From: Kaistella soli
GTDB lineage: Bacteria > Bacteroidota > Bacteroidia > Flavobacteriales > Weeksellaceae
DNA length: 64,000 nt
Assembly (NCBI RefSeq): GCF_019038595.1
Contig: NZ_JAHOPF010000002.1
Location: forward strand, 186,001-250,000
Reading direction: 5' to 3'
Both the position numbers and the translations under genes were made by a program. Numbering within the stretch: position 1 is the first letter of the stretch; the number at the start of each line of letters is the position of its first letter. The notes beneath the pieces were generated by a model. The model was given only the letters and a program-made list of their open reading frames with translations. It searched no databases and was not told the origin of the DNA. Shown here piece by piece: positions 19,300 to 26,692 of this stretch.

Positions 19300-20606
19300 T
19301 TACATTTTTCTGCCTTTGGATTTTGCAGGCTTATTGTCCTGTTGTTCCTGCTGCTTTTCATTTTTCGGTCTTTGCTGCCCGGACTTTAAAGGCTCTTGGA
19401 CGTTCTTGGTTGCTTCGTTGGTTTTGCCCTCTGAATTGACAGCAGTCTGTGTTTTATGGGCTTCGGTGGGTTTTACCCTTTCCTTATAGTGGTTAGGAAA
19501 CTCAAAATTGGTCTTTCCTGTATCCTTATTGAAAGTGATATAGCCCTGATAAGGTTGCCCTTTTTTATCTTTTAATCCATCAATGTAGATAGTTTGACCT
19601 GCTTTGAAATCCTTATGTTGCTCATCGGTTAGTTCTTTACCACGGAATGTTTTCGGGGCTTCCTGTGGTTGGCTTTGTTGGGTGTTCTGTTGGTTCGTTT
19701 GCGCTTGCTGATTGTTATTGCTTCTGTCAAACAGGAACTCAACGTATCTTTTGTCAGCATTGAATTGTACCGTTGCCGAAAACTCCGTTCCCTTAGTGGA
19801 AGTCATACCCTCTAAATAGAGTGGTTTTCCCTCCATCAGCGTTTGCTTTTGTTCGTCATTCAGCTTTACGCCCTTAATTTCATCGGGAATTTTGATAAAC
19901 TCCGTGCGCAATGCAATCACATCATTGGTCAGCCTGTCAATGCTGATAATGGACGGCATCAGTTCGCCCGTTTTGGAATTTACCAAATTGACGACACGCC
20001 CCATATTGCCCGTTTCGAGCAGGTTTTTCTTGTCTTCGTCCGTAAACTTGTGACCGAAAAACTCAAAATGCAGGTTAGGTTCTCTTTTGATACCGTGTAT
20101 TGCCACGATAACATTGCCGTCTTCCGCTTGCTGCAAAGACAGGCGGGCATCCGTGCGGAGGATAGAACCACCGAGGTTAATTCCTATCGGTAAAAGTTCA
20201 TTGGTTTTGTAACCACGTAACAAAGGGTCGAGCAGATTTCTTTTTTCAAGATACTCTTTGCTTAATCCGAGGTTTTTCATTGTGTCCCAATCAACCTGCT
20301 CCGGCTTGTAGCGGTATTCGCTTGCTTCCGTTGTTGTTTGTGCTGTTGCCATATTATTTTGATTTTCTTGTTTTTTATCCGGCTGGGGTTCTGCTTTCAC
20401 TTCGTGTTCTTTCAGTACTTTTTCGCCCTGTGGAGTGGGCTTATTTAAGTGCTTTTGCAATTCCTGTGCTTTTTCAGCAGCAACAGGGGCAGGCACTTTG
20501 AAGAAAGTAAAGTTTGTAGGGTTCTTTAACTGGCTCAAAAAATTGGAAAAGAAGTTGGAAAAGAAATCGCCCCCCTTATCCACACGCATAAACTGGTTTT
20601 GGTTCT
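19300..20606 (-). pseudogene. DUF4099/DUF3945 ICE protein, 3' part, cut by IS110 element
   Basis: This is the larger part (about 434 codons) of a DUF4099/DUF3945 protein. Visible are the DUF4099-like block (YRYKPEQVDWDTMKNLGLS, about 90 residues in), and two DUF3945-type repeats, each with a LTDEQ/LNDEQ...G..L/I..DG pattern (KLNDEQKQTLMEGKPLYLEG and ELTDEQHKDFKAGQTIYIDG). The tail is Lys/Gln-rich. The first 49 codons lie on the far side of the IS110 element (21935-22081); joining the parts at one CT restores the frame exactly. An ATG inside the IS end (20619) is in frame and adds MQTYE before the native NQNQFMRV, so a shortened protein may still be made; an internal ATG (MATAQTTTEASEY) is another option. 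Confidence 0.85.
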
Positions 20607-20652
20607 CGTATGTTTGCAATACTATAAATATCAGTTACTTTGGAGAATAAAG

Positions 20653-20801
20653 CTAAGAGGCAGAAGAAATATTTTGGTTCAGGTAATTAGCTCTAATATA
20701 CCGTAAAAAGAAAGATTCTCTGTCTCTAAGTTTCTCCGAATCTGAACAGTACTTAGGGAGTTTTATACATCCCGCATAAATGCGAGAAAAGATGAAAAGG
20801 A
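20653..20801 (+). ncRNA. Bridge RNA of the IS110 element (predicted)
   Basis: Two internal loops can be folded by hand. Loop 1: outer stem 20653-20668 with 20716-20730; inner hairpin 20682-20702. Its 5' side has TTTTGGTTC (20672-20680), identical to the left target flank plus core C (20597-20605). Its 3' side has AAAAAG (20705-20710), complementary to core and right target CTTTTT (21935-21940). Loop 2: its 5' side has ACAGTAC (20746-20752), identical to the element's right end (21928-21934). Its 3' side has ATGCGAG (20780-20786), complementary with one G-T wobble to core plus left end CTCGTAT (20605-20611). A GGGA/TCCC hairpin (20756-20773) separates the two sides. The transcript ends are estimated. 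Confidence 0.8.
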
Positions 20802-20834
20802 ACTGTAGCTTTTTTCCAATCAAAAAATAAATCT

Positions 20835-21869
20835 ATGGAAAAGCATTGTGTCGGGATTGATGTCTCAAAAGATTACCTGGATTGCTGTTTTGGAAGTTCA
20901 GACAGCTTTCAGAACCAAAAATTTACAAAGAGTAAAAAGTTTGGTAATGACAAGGCCGGATTTAAGGAGCTTTTAAAGTGGGTGAATGCCCAGAAAGTTT
21001 CAGAAGAGATGTTGTTTGTAATGGAGGCCACTGGAGTTTATTACGAACATTTGGCCTACTATTTAAGCGAACATGATTGTAAATTATCAGTCTTACTTCC
21101 CAATATGGTGAAGCACTATTCAAAGAGTTTGAATGTGAAAACCAAGACGGATCGGAAGGACTCAGAAGTTTTATCCAGACTGGGTTTGGAAAGAAAACTC
21201 ACCAGTTGGAATATGCCTACGAAAATCATGCGAAATCTGAAGTTTTTGAGTAGGGAATACCGTGAAGTAAAAGATAAAATTAATCAGGTCAAAAATCAGT
21301 TGCACGCTCGACATCATAGTTATAGTTGCCCTGTTTCTACTGAGAAAAGATTAAAGAAGCAGCTGGCTTTGCTGGAAACGCAAGTGGTGGAAATAGAGGC
21401 GGAACTAAGGATGTTGGTGATGTCAGATTCAGAGTTTTATGAAAAGGTTCAAAAAATATGCAGCATTCCCGGTGTAAGTTTTATTACGGTGATTTGTATT
21501 ATCGCGGAAACTAATGGATTTGCGTTAATCAGCAATACAAGGCAATTGGCTAGTTATGCAGGATTGGATGTCCAGCACAACCAATCAGGGAACAAGCAAG
21601 GCAAGAGCAGAATATCCAAAAAAGGAAATAGTTTTATTCGGTACGCTTTATATATGCCAGCATTGTGTGCGACCAGGTTTAATCCCGTGATGAAGGATTT
21701 TTACAACAATATGAATGACCGCAAACCAGCCAAGAAAATAGCAATAACTGCGGTGGCGAGAAAGCTATTAATCCTGATCTATATACTGTGGAAAAATGCC
21801 GATGAGTTTGATCCGGCTTATGAGGAAAATAAGAAAGTAGACAGGGTTGCGCCTGCCTACACAGGATGA
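20835..21869 (+). CDS. IS110-family transposase (bridge-RNA-guided recombinase)
   Basis: This 344-residue protein has the two IS110 domains. The N-terminal RuvC-like DEDD domain starts with GIDVSK (Asp9) and shows Glu64 in MEATG and Asp106/Asp109 in TDRKDSEVL. A coiled-coil region spans about 140-200. The C-terminal Transposase_20 domain has the helix-hairpin motif IPGVSFITV and the serine motif QSGNKQGKSRISKKGN, with Ser251 as the likely nucleophile. Length and residues look intact, so it is probably active. By analogy with IS621 it would join the circular donor to a CT-core target chosen by the bridge RNA encoded just upstream. Confidence 0.93.
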   Translation: MEKHCVGIDVSKDYLDCCFGSSDSFQNQKFTKSKKFGNDKAGFKELLKWVNAQKVSEEMLFVMEATGVYYEHLAYYLSEHDCKLSVLLPNMVKHYSKSLNVKTKTDRKDSEVLSRLGLERKLTSWNMPTKIMRNLKFLSREYREVKDKINQVKNQLHARHHSYSCPVSTEKRLKKQLALLETQVVEIEAELRMLVMSDSEFYEKVQKICSIPGVSFITVICIIAETNGFALISNTRQLASYAGLDVQHNQSGNKQGKSRISKKGNSFIRYALYMPALCATRFNPVMKDFYNNMNDRKPAKKIAITAVARKLLILIYILWKNADEFDPAYEENKKVDRVAPAYTG

Positions 21870-21922
21870 ACATAAAGTTCTCCTTAAAATAGTTTAAACA
21901 AATATCGAAAAATATTTGGAAA

Positions 21923-22081
21923 TTAACACAGTACCTTTTTGGTGGGGTCAACGGTTTCCATTTTTCCGTTTTCGTCGATACTTTTTACCGCCTGGATTTT
22001 CATTTTCTCTTTATCCAGTACGAGTAATATGTCCGAAAACTGTTCGGGCATTTCCTGTTTATTTGTTGTTTCTTCGCTCAT
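21923..22081 (-). pseudogene. DUF4099/DUF3945 ICE protein, 5' fragment
   Basis: The ATG at 22081 starts MSEETTNKQEMPEQFSDI and runs 49 native codons to DPTKK at the IS border, then three codons from the IS and a stop (TAA, 21923-21925). This is the true N-terminus of the protein whose remainder is at 19300-20606. On its own it would make a 52-residue peptide with no function. It has no in-frame competitor and sits in the expected place downstream of the HTH genes. Confidence 0.85.
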
Positions 22082-22155
22082 AGTCTGAAAATTTTAAAAT
22101 TTCACGCTCGAATGTAAAGGAAGCCTTCACTGATTTGCTCTATGTGGCACTCAAA

Positions 22156-22168
22156 GGCAGTGTTTGTC
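22156..22168. promoter_or_regulatory. 13-bp ICE motif upstream of the DUF4099/DUF3945-topB operon
   Basis: GGCAGTGTTTGTC here matches 22884-22896 exactly and resembles GGCAGGGTTTGGC at 7298-7310. Each is upstream (41-76 bp from the start codon) of a minus-strand ICE operon. It overlaps the stop codon of the HTH gene. Confidence 0.4.
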
Positions 22169-22475
22169 ACTTATTGGCATCCAGTTTGGGCAAGGGCGGG
22201 TTAAAACTTTCCCTGATGAACTGATGCACATCGGACAGTTTGTAATACAGTTTTCCGCTAATGGTATAATATGGGAGCTTGCCTATGGAGCGATACCGTT
22301 GCAGGGAACGGTTACTTATTTTCAGCATTTGCAATAAGTCCTGATTATCCAGTAATTCTTCGCCGTCTATGCTGTTGCGCTTCTTTTGTAAATCGTCTAT
22401 GTGGTTGCCGAGAATGTCAAGCCTGTCCATTATGCGTTCCATCCACGCCACAAATTCCATTTTGTCGATATTCAT
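22167..22475 (-). CDS. HTH_17 (excisionase-type) DNA-binding protein
   Basis: This 102-residue protein has a short N-terminal coiled coil and a winged helix-turn-helix of the MerR/excisionase type (HTH_17; about residues 43-92: NQDLLQMLKISNRSLQRYRS then the wing IGKLPYYTISGKLYYKLSDV). In Bacteroidota ICEs, such pairs of small HTH proteins control or assist excision and the downstream mobilisation genes. The gene lies 12 bp after the second HTH gene, in the same operon. Confidence 0.85.
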   Translation of the reverse strand: MNIDKMEFVAWMERIMDRLDILGNHIDDLQKKRNSIDGEELLDNQDLLQMLKISNRSLQRYRSIGKLPYYTISGKLYYKLSDVHQFIRESFNPPLPKLDANK

Positions 22476-22487
22476 ACGGGTACGCTT

Positions 22488-22841
22488 TTAATTATTACCT
22501 GATTTCAGTTTTCTGCCTTTCTCGATATAGCTTTTGCCTTTCGCCATAAGCTGCTCCACATATTCATCGGTGGTCTGCACGGCGTTAGCGTTAAGCATTT
22601 CCTTAATCGCACCAATCGTATAGTAATACTGCCCGTACATTTTTGAAAAGGCTATCTGCCCGTTGGTACGCATACGCCACAATGTTTTTTCGCTGATGTG
22701 GAGATACTGGCAGACTTCGTGATTGTTGAGCCACAAACTATCGTAGCTTGTATCTTCCAGTTTGAGGATATATTCGCTAATGGCTTTCAACCGTTCATTG
22801 AGGTGCTTCCACACTTCTTCGTCAACTGTTATAATATTCAT
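22488..22841 (-). CDS. HTH_17 (excisionase-type) DNA-binding protein, upstream paralogue
   Basis: This 117-residue protein has the same domain plan as its downstream neighbour: an N-terminal helix pair, then HTH_17 (LNNHEVCQYLHISEKTLWRMR and the wing NGQIAFSKMYGQYYYTIGAI), and a Lys-rich tail. The two are diverged paralogues. A 13-bp motif (22884-22896) lies 43 bp before its start codon and may be the operator. Confidence 0.85.
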   Translation of the reverse strand: MNIITVDEEVWKHLNERLKAISEYILKLEDTSYDSLWLNNHEVCQYLHISEKTLWRMRTNGQIAFSKMYGQYYYTIGAIKEMLNANAVQTTDEYVEQLMAKGKSYIEKGRKLKSGNN

Positions 22842-22883
22842 TGCACTGCTGTTTAATGTTCACAGGACAAAATTCAGAAGTGT

Positions 22884-22896
22884 GGCAGTGTTTGTC
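22884..22896. promoter_or_regulatory. 13-bp ICE motif upstream of the HTH operon
   Basis: Exact copy of the 22156 motif (GGCAGTGTTTGTC). Downstream (22897-22922) an imperfect inverted repeat TGCCAATG...CATTGG...GGCA follows, so the region 22884-22925 has several possible binding sites. Confidence 0.4.
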
Positions 22897-23042
22897 TGCC
22901 AATGCTTACCCATTGGTTTGGCACTTTTTTGAAAATTTTTACAATGAGAAAAACCCTTGTTTAATAAGGGTTTTAGCGGGGTTGGGATATTTTACGGTAG
23001 CCTTTTGCCAACATTTGCCAATTGGCATATATGGGCAAACAA

Positions 23043-23069
23043 AAAGCAGTACACAAAATGTACTGCTTT
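23043..23069 (-). terminator. Terminator of the second rteC
   Basis: AAAGCAGTACA pairs perfectly with TGTACTGCTTT over a 5-nt loop; on the minus strand a T-run follows. It lies 22 bp past the rteC stop. A second hairpin (22950-22974, AAAACCCTT/AAGGGTTTT) downstream may be a backup. Confidence 0.75.
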
Positions 23070-23090
23070 AAAACACCTATGCTGATACAG

Positions 23091-23936
23091 CTAAAGGTCT
23101 TTATCCATATATTCTTCGAGGGAAATTTTGAGTTGGTCTAAAAACGCTGTCCGGGAGCCTGCCCTTGTTTTCATTCGGTGGAAAGAATGATGTATATCGT
23201 TTAAGGGAGTTCGGAATAAGATTTGAAAAATCAATGCTAATTTTCTGATACCTATTTTACCGTATGCAATAGATTTGGAAGCATACAGGGCGTAAATCAA
23301 TTCAATAAGCGCATTTTGTGAATTAGTCCACGAAATGTCTTTGTGTGTATCTCCGTTCATTAAAATGGTATCGGGATTTTTTTCGGGGTTAATTTTAGTA
23401 AGCATATAGGTGTAAAGTAATTCATTCGCTATAATGTGGGCTATTTTGTTATCAAAGTATGTGGAGAAACTTAGGTCGATTTCAAACACGCCACTCTTTA
23501 ACCCATCGTGGTAATTGATTTGTCCGAGCCTGAAATAAATATGGTCACGGTCTGTTCTGTCAGCACGGTAGTATCTGTAAAAATCCTCATTGCAAATGCT
23601 TTCTTTATATTCTGATTTGAGGGCTTTTAATTGGTTCTCATAATAGCTTTGATGTATTTTGCCATTGCTGACAGGGCAGGTAGTTTCAATGCGGAATACT
23701 TTGTTATAGTAAATGAGTTTCCCTAAAATTTGTGGTTTAATGTTCTTGAAAAAGTCAATCTCTTGCTGTTCATTTGTAAATCCGGCTTTTAAGACTTTGG
23801 CTTTTATAGTACACAGCATTTCATTTAGGAACAAGGTCATTTGGTAAGCCTCGTCTGCCGTTCGCATCATTTGAGAAGACAGCTTGTCTTCCTGATGATG
23901 AATTTGCGATAATATTTTGTTCAACACGATTTCCAT
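23091..23936 (-). CDS. rteC: RteC-family regulator (copy 2)
   Basis: This 281-residue cytoplasmic protein is RteC-like. The middle has the family's FFKNIKPQILGKLIYYNKVFRIE-type stretch (near residues 62-85), and the C-terminal core has SWTNSQNALIELIYALYASK (about 207-226) and the final RTAFLDQL. Identity to copy 1 at 529 appears low, so they are not a recent duplication. It is the last ICE-type gene before the chromosomal genes, so the ICE end should lie just beyond it. Either RteC could be the working excision regulator. Confidence 0.83.
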   Translation of the reverse strand: MEIVLNKILSQIHHQEDKLSSQMMRTADEAYQMTLFLNEMLCTIKAKVLKAGFTNEQQEIDFFKNIKPQILGKLIYYNKVFRIETTCPVSNGKIHQSYYENQLKALKSEYKESICNEDFYRYYRADRTDRDHIYFRLGQINYHDGLKSGVFEIDLSFSTYFDNKIAHIIANELLYTYMLTKINPEKNPDTILMNGDTHKDISWTNSQNALIELIYALYASKSIAYGKIGIRKLALIFQILFRTPLNDIHHSFHRMKTRAGSRTAFLDQLKISLEEYMDKDL

Positions 23937-24095
23937 AGCTTAGACGTTTAGAAATTAGCACTACTTGTTTCGGAATTACATCTTTGTTGATTTGTCAAAA
24001 CTTGGAAATAATCTTGGAACCAATATCACAGGTTGCCCCCATATTGGGAAAGATTTATTTTTAATTACTGTTTCTGAAAGAATTAGAAAAAACAG

Positions 24096-24131
24096 AAAAA
24101 GGGTTAAGTACGCTACGACTTAACCCTTTTT
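24096..24131. terminator. Strong bidirectional hairpin terminator
   Basis: AAAAAGGGTTAAGT pairs perfectly over 14 bp with ACTTAACCCTTTTT and is followed by more T. No plus-strand gene precedes it, so it may have ended a chromosomal gene now separated by the ICE, or belongs to the ICE end. Confidence 0.75.
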
Positions 24132-24146
24132 TTATTAAATTTGCAG

Positions 24147-24240
24147 TAATGATTTACAAGGTAATCAGATGAAAGCGAGTGCAGTAAGCACCATTACTAA
24201 ATCGTTACCGATGGCACTTTCGGTTCTTGTAAACTACTCT
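24147..24240 (+). ncRNA. Candidate structured RNA or leader before mgsA
   Basis: After the -7 box TAAATTTG, TTTACAAG (24153-24160) pairs with CTTGTAAA (24226-24233). Inside are two hairpins: GTGC/GCAC (24179-24191) and CCGA/TCGG (24208-24223), with a CGA/TCG helix (24176-24178 with 24202-24204) supporting the first. This resembles a three-way junction. It matches no RNA class I can name. Confidence 0.35.
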
Positions 24241-24426
24241 TTATTAGCTACTTTAGGCTATATTAATCTTTTTCCGCAAAAAATTAACTTTTATTTAGGA
24301 TTATATAAATTTTGTTTCCGTTCGTTTTTTGACGGAAAATGTTTTGTGTTTTTGGGAATACATATAATATCACTAAATTTATCTGCTGCGAGGAAAAAAA
24401 TTAATATTCACAGCCGAAAAAATTCT

Positions 24427-24894
24427 ATGAGCAGTCAGACAAGAACTCTAAAATCTAAAAAGACCATTGCCCTGGTCGCGCACGATCACAAAAAAGATGA
24501 ACTGATTAACTGGGTTAAAAAACACCGTGCAATCCTCACTGAACACCATCTTATTGCCACGGGAACCACAGGAAAGTTAATTGAAGATGAACTGAATGTT
24601 GCGGTGCAGCGGGTTTTAAGCGGGCCTTTGGGTGGTGATCAGCAATTGGGAGCTTTAATTGCAGTGGGGAAAATAGATATGGTGATTTTCTTTTGGGATC
24701 CGATGGAATCTCAGCCCCACGACAGCGATGTTAAGGCATTTCTGCGACTGTGTGTTTTATGGAATATCCCTACAGCAAGCAATTCTACTTCTGCAGATTT
24801 CCTGATCAGTTCACATTATATGGACGAAGAATATACGGTGGAGATCCCGGATTTTGATGATTATCTAACGCGTAACATTAAAAAAGGATTATAA
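24427..24894 (+). CDS. mgsA: Methylglyoxal synthase
   Basis: This 155-residue cytoplasmic enzyme converts dihydroxyacetone phosphate to methylglyoxal and phosphate, a bypass of lower glycolysis. The family core is complete: ALVAHDHKKDELINW at the start, ATGTTGKLIE for phosphate binding, SGPLGGDQQLGALIA, then the catalytic-Asp region FFWDPMESQPHDSDVKAFLR. The ATG at 24427 gives the normal family length. The frame is open 86 codons further upstream but that part does not look coding. A terminator follows at 24894-24922. Confidence 0.93.
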   Translation: MSSQTRTLKSKKTIALVAHDHKKDELINWVKKHRAILTEHHLIATGTTGKLIEDELNVAVQRVLSGPLGGDQQLGALIAVGKIDMVIFFWDPMESQPHDSDVKAFLRLCVLWNIPTASNSTSADFLISSHYMDEEYTVEIPDFDDYLTRNIKKGL

Positions 24895-24922
24895 AAAAGC
24901 CCGGAATAAATCCGGACTTTTT
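24894..24922 (+). terminator. Terminator after mgsA
   Basis: CCGGA/TCCGG core stem extended by an AAAAG/CTTTT stem, followed by T. It also faces the end of the ohr operon and may serve both. Confidence 0.75.
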
Positions 24923-24944
24923 CTTTTTTTCATCATACGCGATA

Positions 24945-25370
24945 CTACGCGTAATTCGTTACAGTAAGTATTACTTCAATATTATTTCTTGTTGCGTTTG
25001 AATAGGGACATATCTGATGGGCTTTTTCGGTAAGCTCCCGCGCTTCTTGTATTGATACGCCGGGAATATTAACGTCCAGTTCGGCAGCCAACCCAAATCC
25101 TCCGTTTTCAATCTGCCCGATGCTCACCTTTGCCGTTACGGAAGTTTCACCGCTCTGAACTTTTGCAAGACCGATTACACGGTTGAGGGCACTGTCGAAG
25201 CATGCTGCATATCCGGCTGCAAAAAGCATTTCTGGGTTTGCGTAGTCATCGTTTGCACCGCCCAGACCTTTCGGCATTCTTACTTCCAGATCCACTACTC
25301 CGTTTTCACTTTTCACATGTCCGTTACGGCCTCCTTTTGCAGTAACCGCCGTGGTGTACATTGCTTTCAT
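24945..25370 (-). CDS. ohr: Organic hydroperoxide reductase Ohr
   Basis: This 141-residue OsmC-fold protein reduces organic hydroperoxides with two redox Cys. Both are present: Cys57 (GYAACFDSAL) and Cys121 (HQICPYSNATR). The N-terminal MYTTAVTAKGGRNGHV is typical of Ohr and separates it from OsmC. It starts 2 bp after the ohrR stop and is the last gene of the nitroreductase-ohrR-ohr operon. The start at Met1 (MKAMYTT) or Met4 cannot be separated. Confidence 0.93.
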   Translation of the reverse strand: MKAMYTTAVTAKGGRNGHVKSENGVVDLEVRMPKGLGGANDDYANPEMLFAAGYAACFDSALNRVIGLAKVQSGETSVTAKVSIGQIENGGFGLAAELDVNIPGVSIQEARELTEKAHQICPYSNATRNNIEVILTVTNYA

Positions 25371-25372
25371 AA

Positions 25373-25807
25373 TTATTTCTTTATATTGTTCAGTATTTTA
25401 TTGATGGAAGTTTTCAGCTCCTGTAATTCCTCAATCTTCATATTTACTTTATCAAGTAACTGGTCAGGTACGCTGCAGGCTTTCTGCTTTAATTCCCTTC
25501 CGCTGTCTGTAAGGAAAAGCTGCACTACCCTTTCATCTCCGGAGTTTCTCTTCCGGTTGATAAAACCTTTACTTTCAAGTCTTTTCAATAATGGCGTCAG
25601 CGTACCGCTGTCAAGAAAAAGCTTTTTGCCGATATCGCAGACTCCAAGTCCGTCATTTTCCCACAGCACCATCATAACGAGGTATTGCGGATATGTGAGG
25701 TTCAGTTCCTCAAGCAAAGGACGGTAGAGTCCGGTGACCTCTTTGGAGAGAACATATAACGGAAAGCAAATCTGCTGATCGAGCCGTAAAGAATCTGAAT
25801 GTTCCAT
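25373..25807 (-). CDS. ohrR: OhrR, MarR-family peroxide-sensing repressor
   Basis: This 144-residue winged-helix protein has the OhrR sensing Cys near the N-terminus (Cys14 in QQICFPLYV), whose oxidation releases DNA. The MarR winged helix spans about residues 45-110 (FLDSGTLTPLLKRLESKGFI and the wing RNSGDERVVQLFLT). It lies between nfs-type nitroreductase and ohr. The natural operator is the 24-bp palindrome at 26546-26569, at the operon promoter, which would make the operon self-repressed. The family is sure; the operator link is an inference. Confidence 0.92.
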   Translation of the reverse strand: MEHSDSLRLDQQICFPLYVLSKEVTGLYRPLLEELNLTYPQYLVMMVLWENDGLGVCDIGKKLFLDSGTLTPLLKRLESKGFINRKRNSGDERVVQLFLTDSGRELKQKACSVPDQLLDKVNMKIEELQELKTSINKILNNIKK

Positions 25808-25834
25808 AAAAAAACAGGAATATCTGTTGGGTGA

Positions 25835-26467
25835 TTATTTATTAATAATGAACTCCTCCATCGGAAGCCTCACTTTTTTCATTGTAGAAAGCCAGTCTTT
25901 CTCTGCATCGCGGTATCCCAAATAAAGTAAAGTTACACTTTTCAATCCCAGCGCTTTTAGTCCCAGGATTTCATCAACTACTTCATTGCTGAAGCCTTCT
26001 GCCGGTGTACTGTCAATTTTCAATTCTGCGGCCTGCGCCATTGCAAGTCCTAAAGAAATGTAAGTCTGGCGTGCAGTATGTGCAAAATGCTGTTCCGCGG
26101 TCTGTGCGCCATACATATTTTTAAGCTGGTCGGTATAACTGTTGAAACGGCCTCGTGGTAAATCTCTTATATCCGTGTGCATATCATACACTTTATCTAT
26201 CTTTTCAGGGGAATAACTGTCCCATGCAGCAAATACAAGAACGTGAGAACTGTCTCTCATCACCTCCGGGTTCAGCGCTCCTTTAACCATCTGCTCCTTC
26301 AGCTCCTGATTTTCTACAACAATAATCCGGAAAGGCTGCAGACCTGATGACGTAGGCGCCAATCTTGCGGCTTCAAGAATACTGTTTAAATCTTCTGTTG
26401 AAACTTTTTTGGTAGGATCATATGCTTTTACTGCATGTCTCCAGTTTAAATTTTCTAATAATGACAT
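25835..26467 (-). CDS. NfsB/NfnB-type NAD(P)H nitroreductase
   Basis: This 210-residue FMN enzyme has the nitroreductase fold: RHAVKAYDPTKKVS near the start (FMN phosphate contact), ARLAPTSSGLQPFR (about residues 34-47), and a C-terminal GL-VTLLYLGYRDAEKDWL region. Such enzymes reduce quinones and nitro compounds. It is the first gene of an operon with ohrR and ohr (27 bp gap), so it is probably induced by organic peroxides or electrophiles. Confidence 0.9.
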   Translation of the reverse strand: MSLLENLNWRHAVKAYDPTKKVSTEDLNSILEAARLAPTSSGLQPFRIIVVENQELKEQMVKGALNPEVMRDSSHVLVFAAWDSYSPEKIDKVYDMHTDIRDLPRGRFNSYTDQLKNMYGAQTAEQHFAHTARQTYISLGLAMAQAAELKIDSTPAEGFSNEVVDEILGLKALGLKSVTLLYLGYRDAEKDWLSTMKKVRLPMEEFIINK

Positions 26468-26531
26468 TGCTTGTTATATTTTAATTATTAATGTTTTTGT
26501 CAGCCCTCTTGTTTTCTGGGATTTGATGATG

Positions 26532-26569
26532 CAAAGGTAAGACGAAATTAAATTGTGCACAATTTAATT
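26532..26569 (-). promoter_or_regulatory. Promoter and MarR-type operator of the nitroreductase-ohrR-ohr operon
   Basis: On the minus strand, -33 TTG (26562-26560) and -7 TACCTTTG (26539-26532) are 20 bp apart, the best full Bacteroidota promoter in the window. A perfect 24-bp palindrome (half-site AATTAAATTGTG, 26546-26557, and its complement 26558-26569) covers the -33 element. Binding there would block transcription. AT-rich palindromes with a TTGTGCACAA centre fit OhrR. Confidence 0.8.
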
Positions 26570-26692
26570 GCTATAAATGAATAGTAGACAGAATCAATAA
26601 CGCTTGTATATACAATACTTTCTAAATGCATTAAAGAGATATTCAGAAAAAAAATCGGAAATTTGCATTTCGTCCAATAATGAAGCTGTCCT

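Larger units (their letters stand above)
20605..21936 (+). mobile_element. IS110-family insertion sequence, CT core at both ends
   Basis: The ends were set by rebuilding the interrupted gene. The left flank ends in CTGGTTTTGGTT then CT (20605-20606). The right flank starts with CT (21935-21936) then TTTTGGTGG. With one CT removed the host gene reads through in frame. This leaves an element of 1330 bp per CT. There are no terminal inverted repeats, as usual for IS110. It has a 228-bp non-coding segment before the transposase and only 65 bp after it, the layout of the IS110 group (not the IS1111 group). The 2-bp core CT is the one described for IS621. Confidence 0.88.
23937..24426. other. ICE/chromosome junction region, no protein gene
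   Basis: No convincing gene is seen here. It contains, in order, 160 bp of AT-rich DNA, a strong bidirectional hairpin (24096-24131), a -7 box (TAAATTTG, 24136-24143), a structured segment (24153-24233) and an AT-rich leader to mgsA. The open frame from 24169 runs into mgsA but looks like non-coding DNA. The ICE attachment site is probably in this stretch, but without the other end I cannot place it. Confidence 0.5.

Noticed and set aside
20607..20619. Native start of the DUF3945 protein at 20619
   Set aside because: The first five codons come from the IS end; the true N-terminus is across the element at 22081.
24150..24240. tRNA gene at the ICE junction
   Set aside because: The outer stem is 8 bp and there is no T-loop (GGTTCGA) or CCA-type end; the arms do not fit a cloverleaf.
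24169..24426. 86-codon in-frame extension of mgsA
   Set aside because: MgsA proteins are about 150 residues and start at the MSSQTRTLKSKKT region; the extension is AT-rich, Phe/Ile-heavy and overlaps the structured segment.
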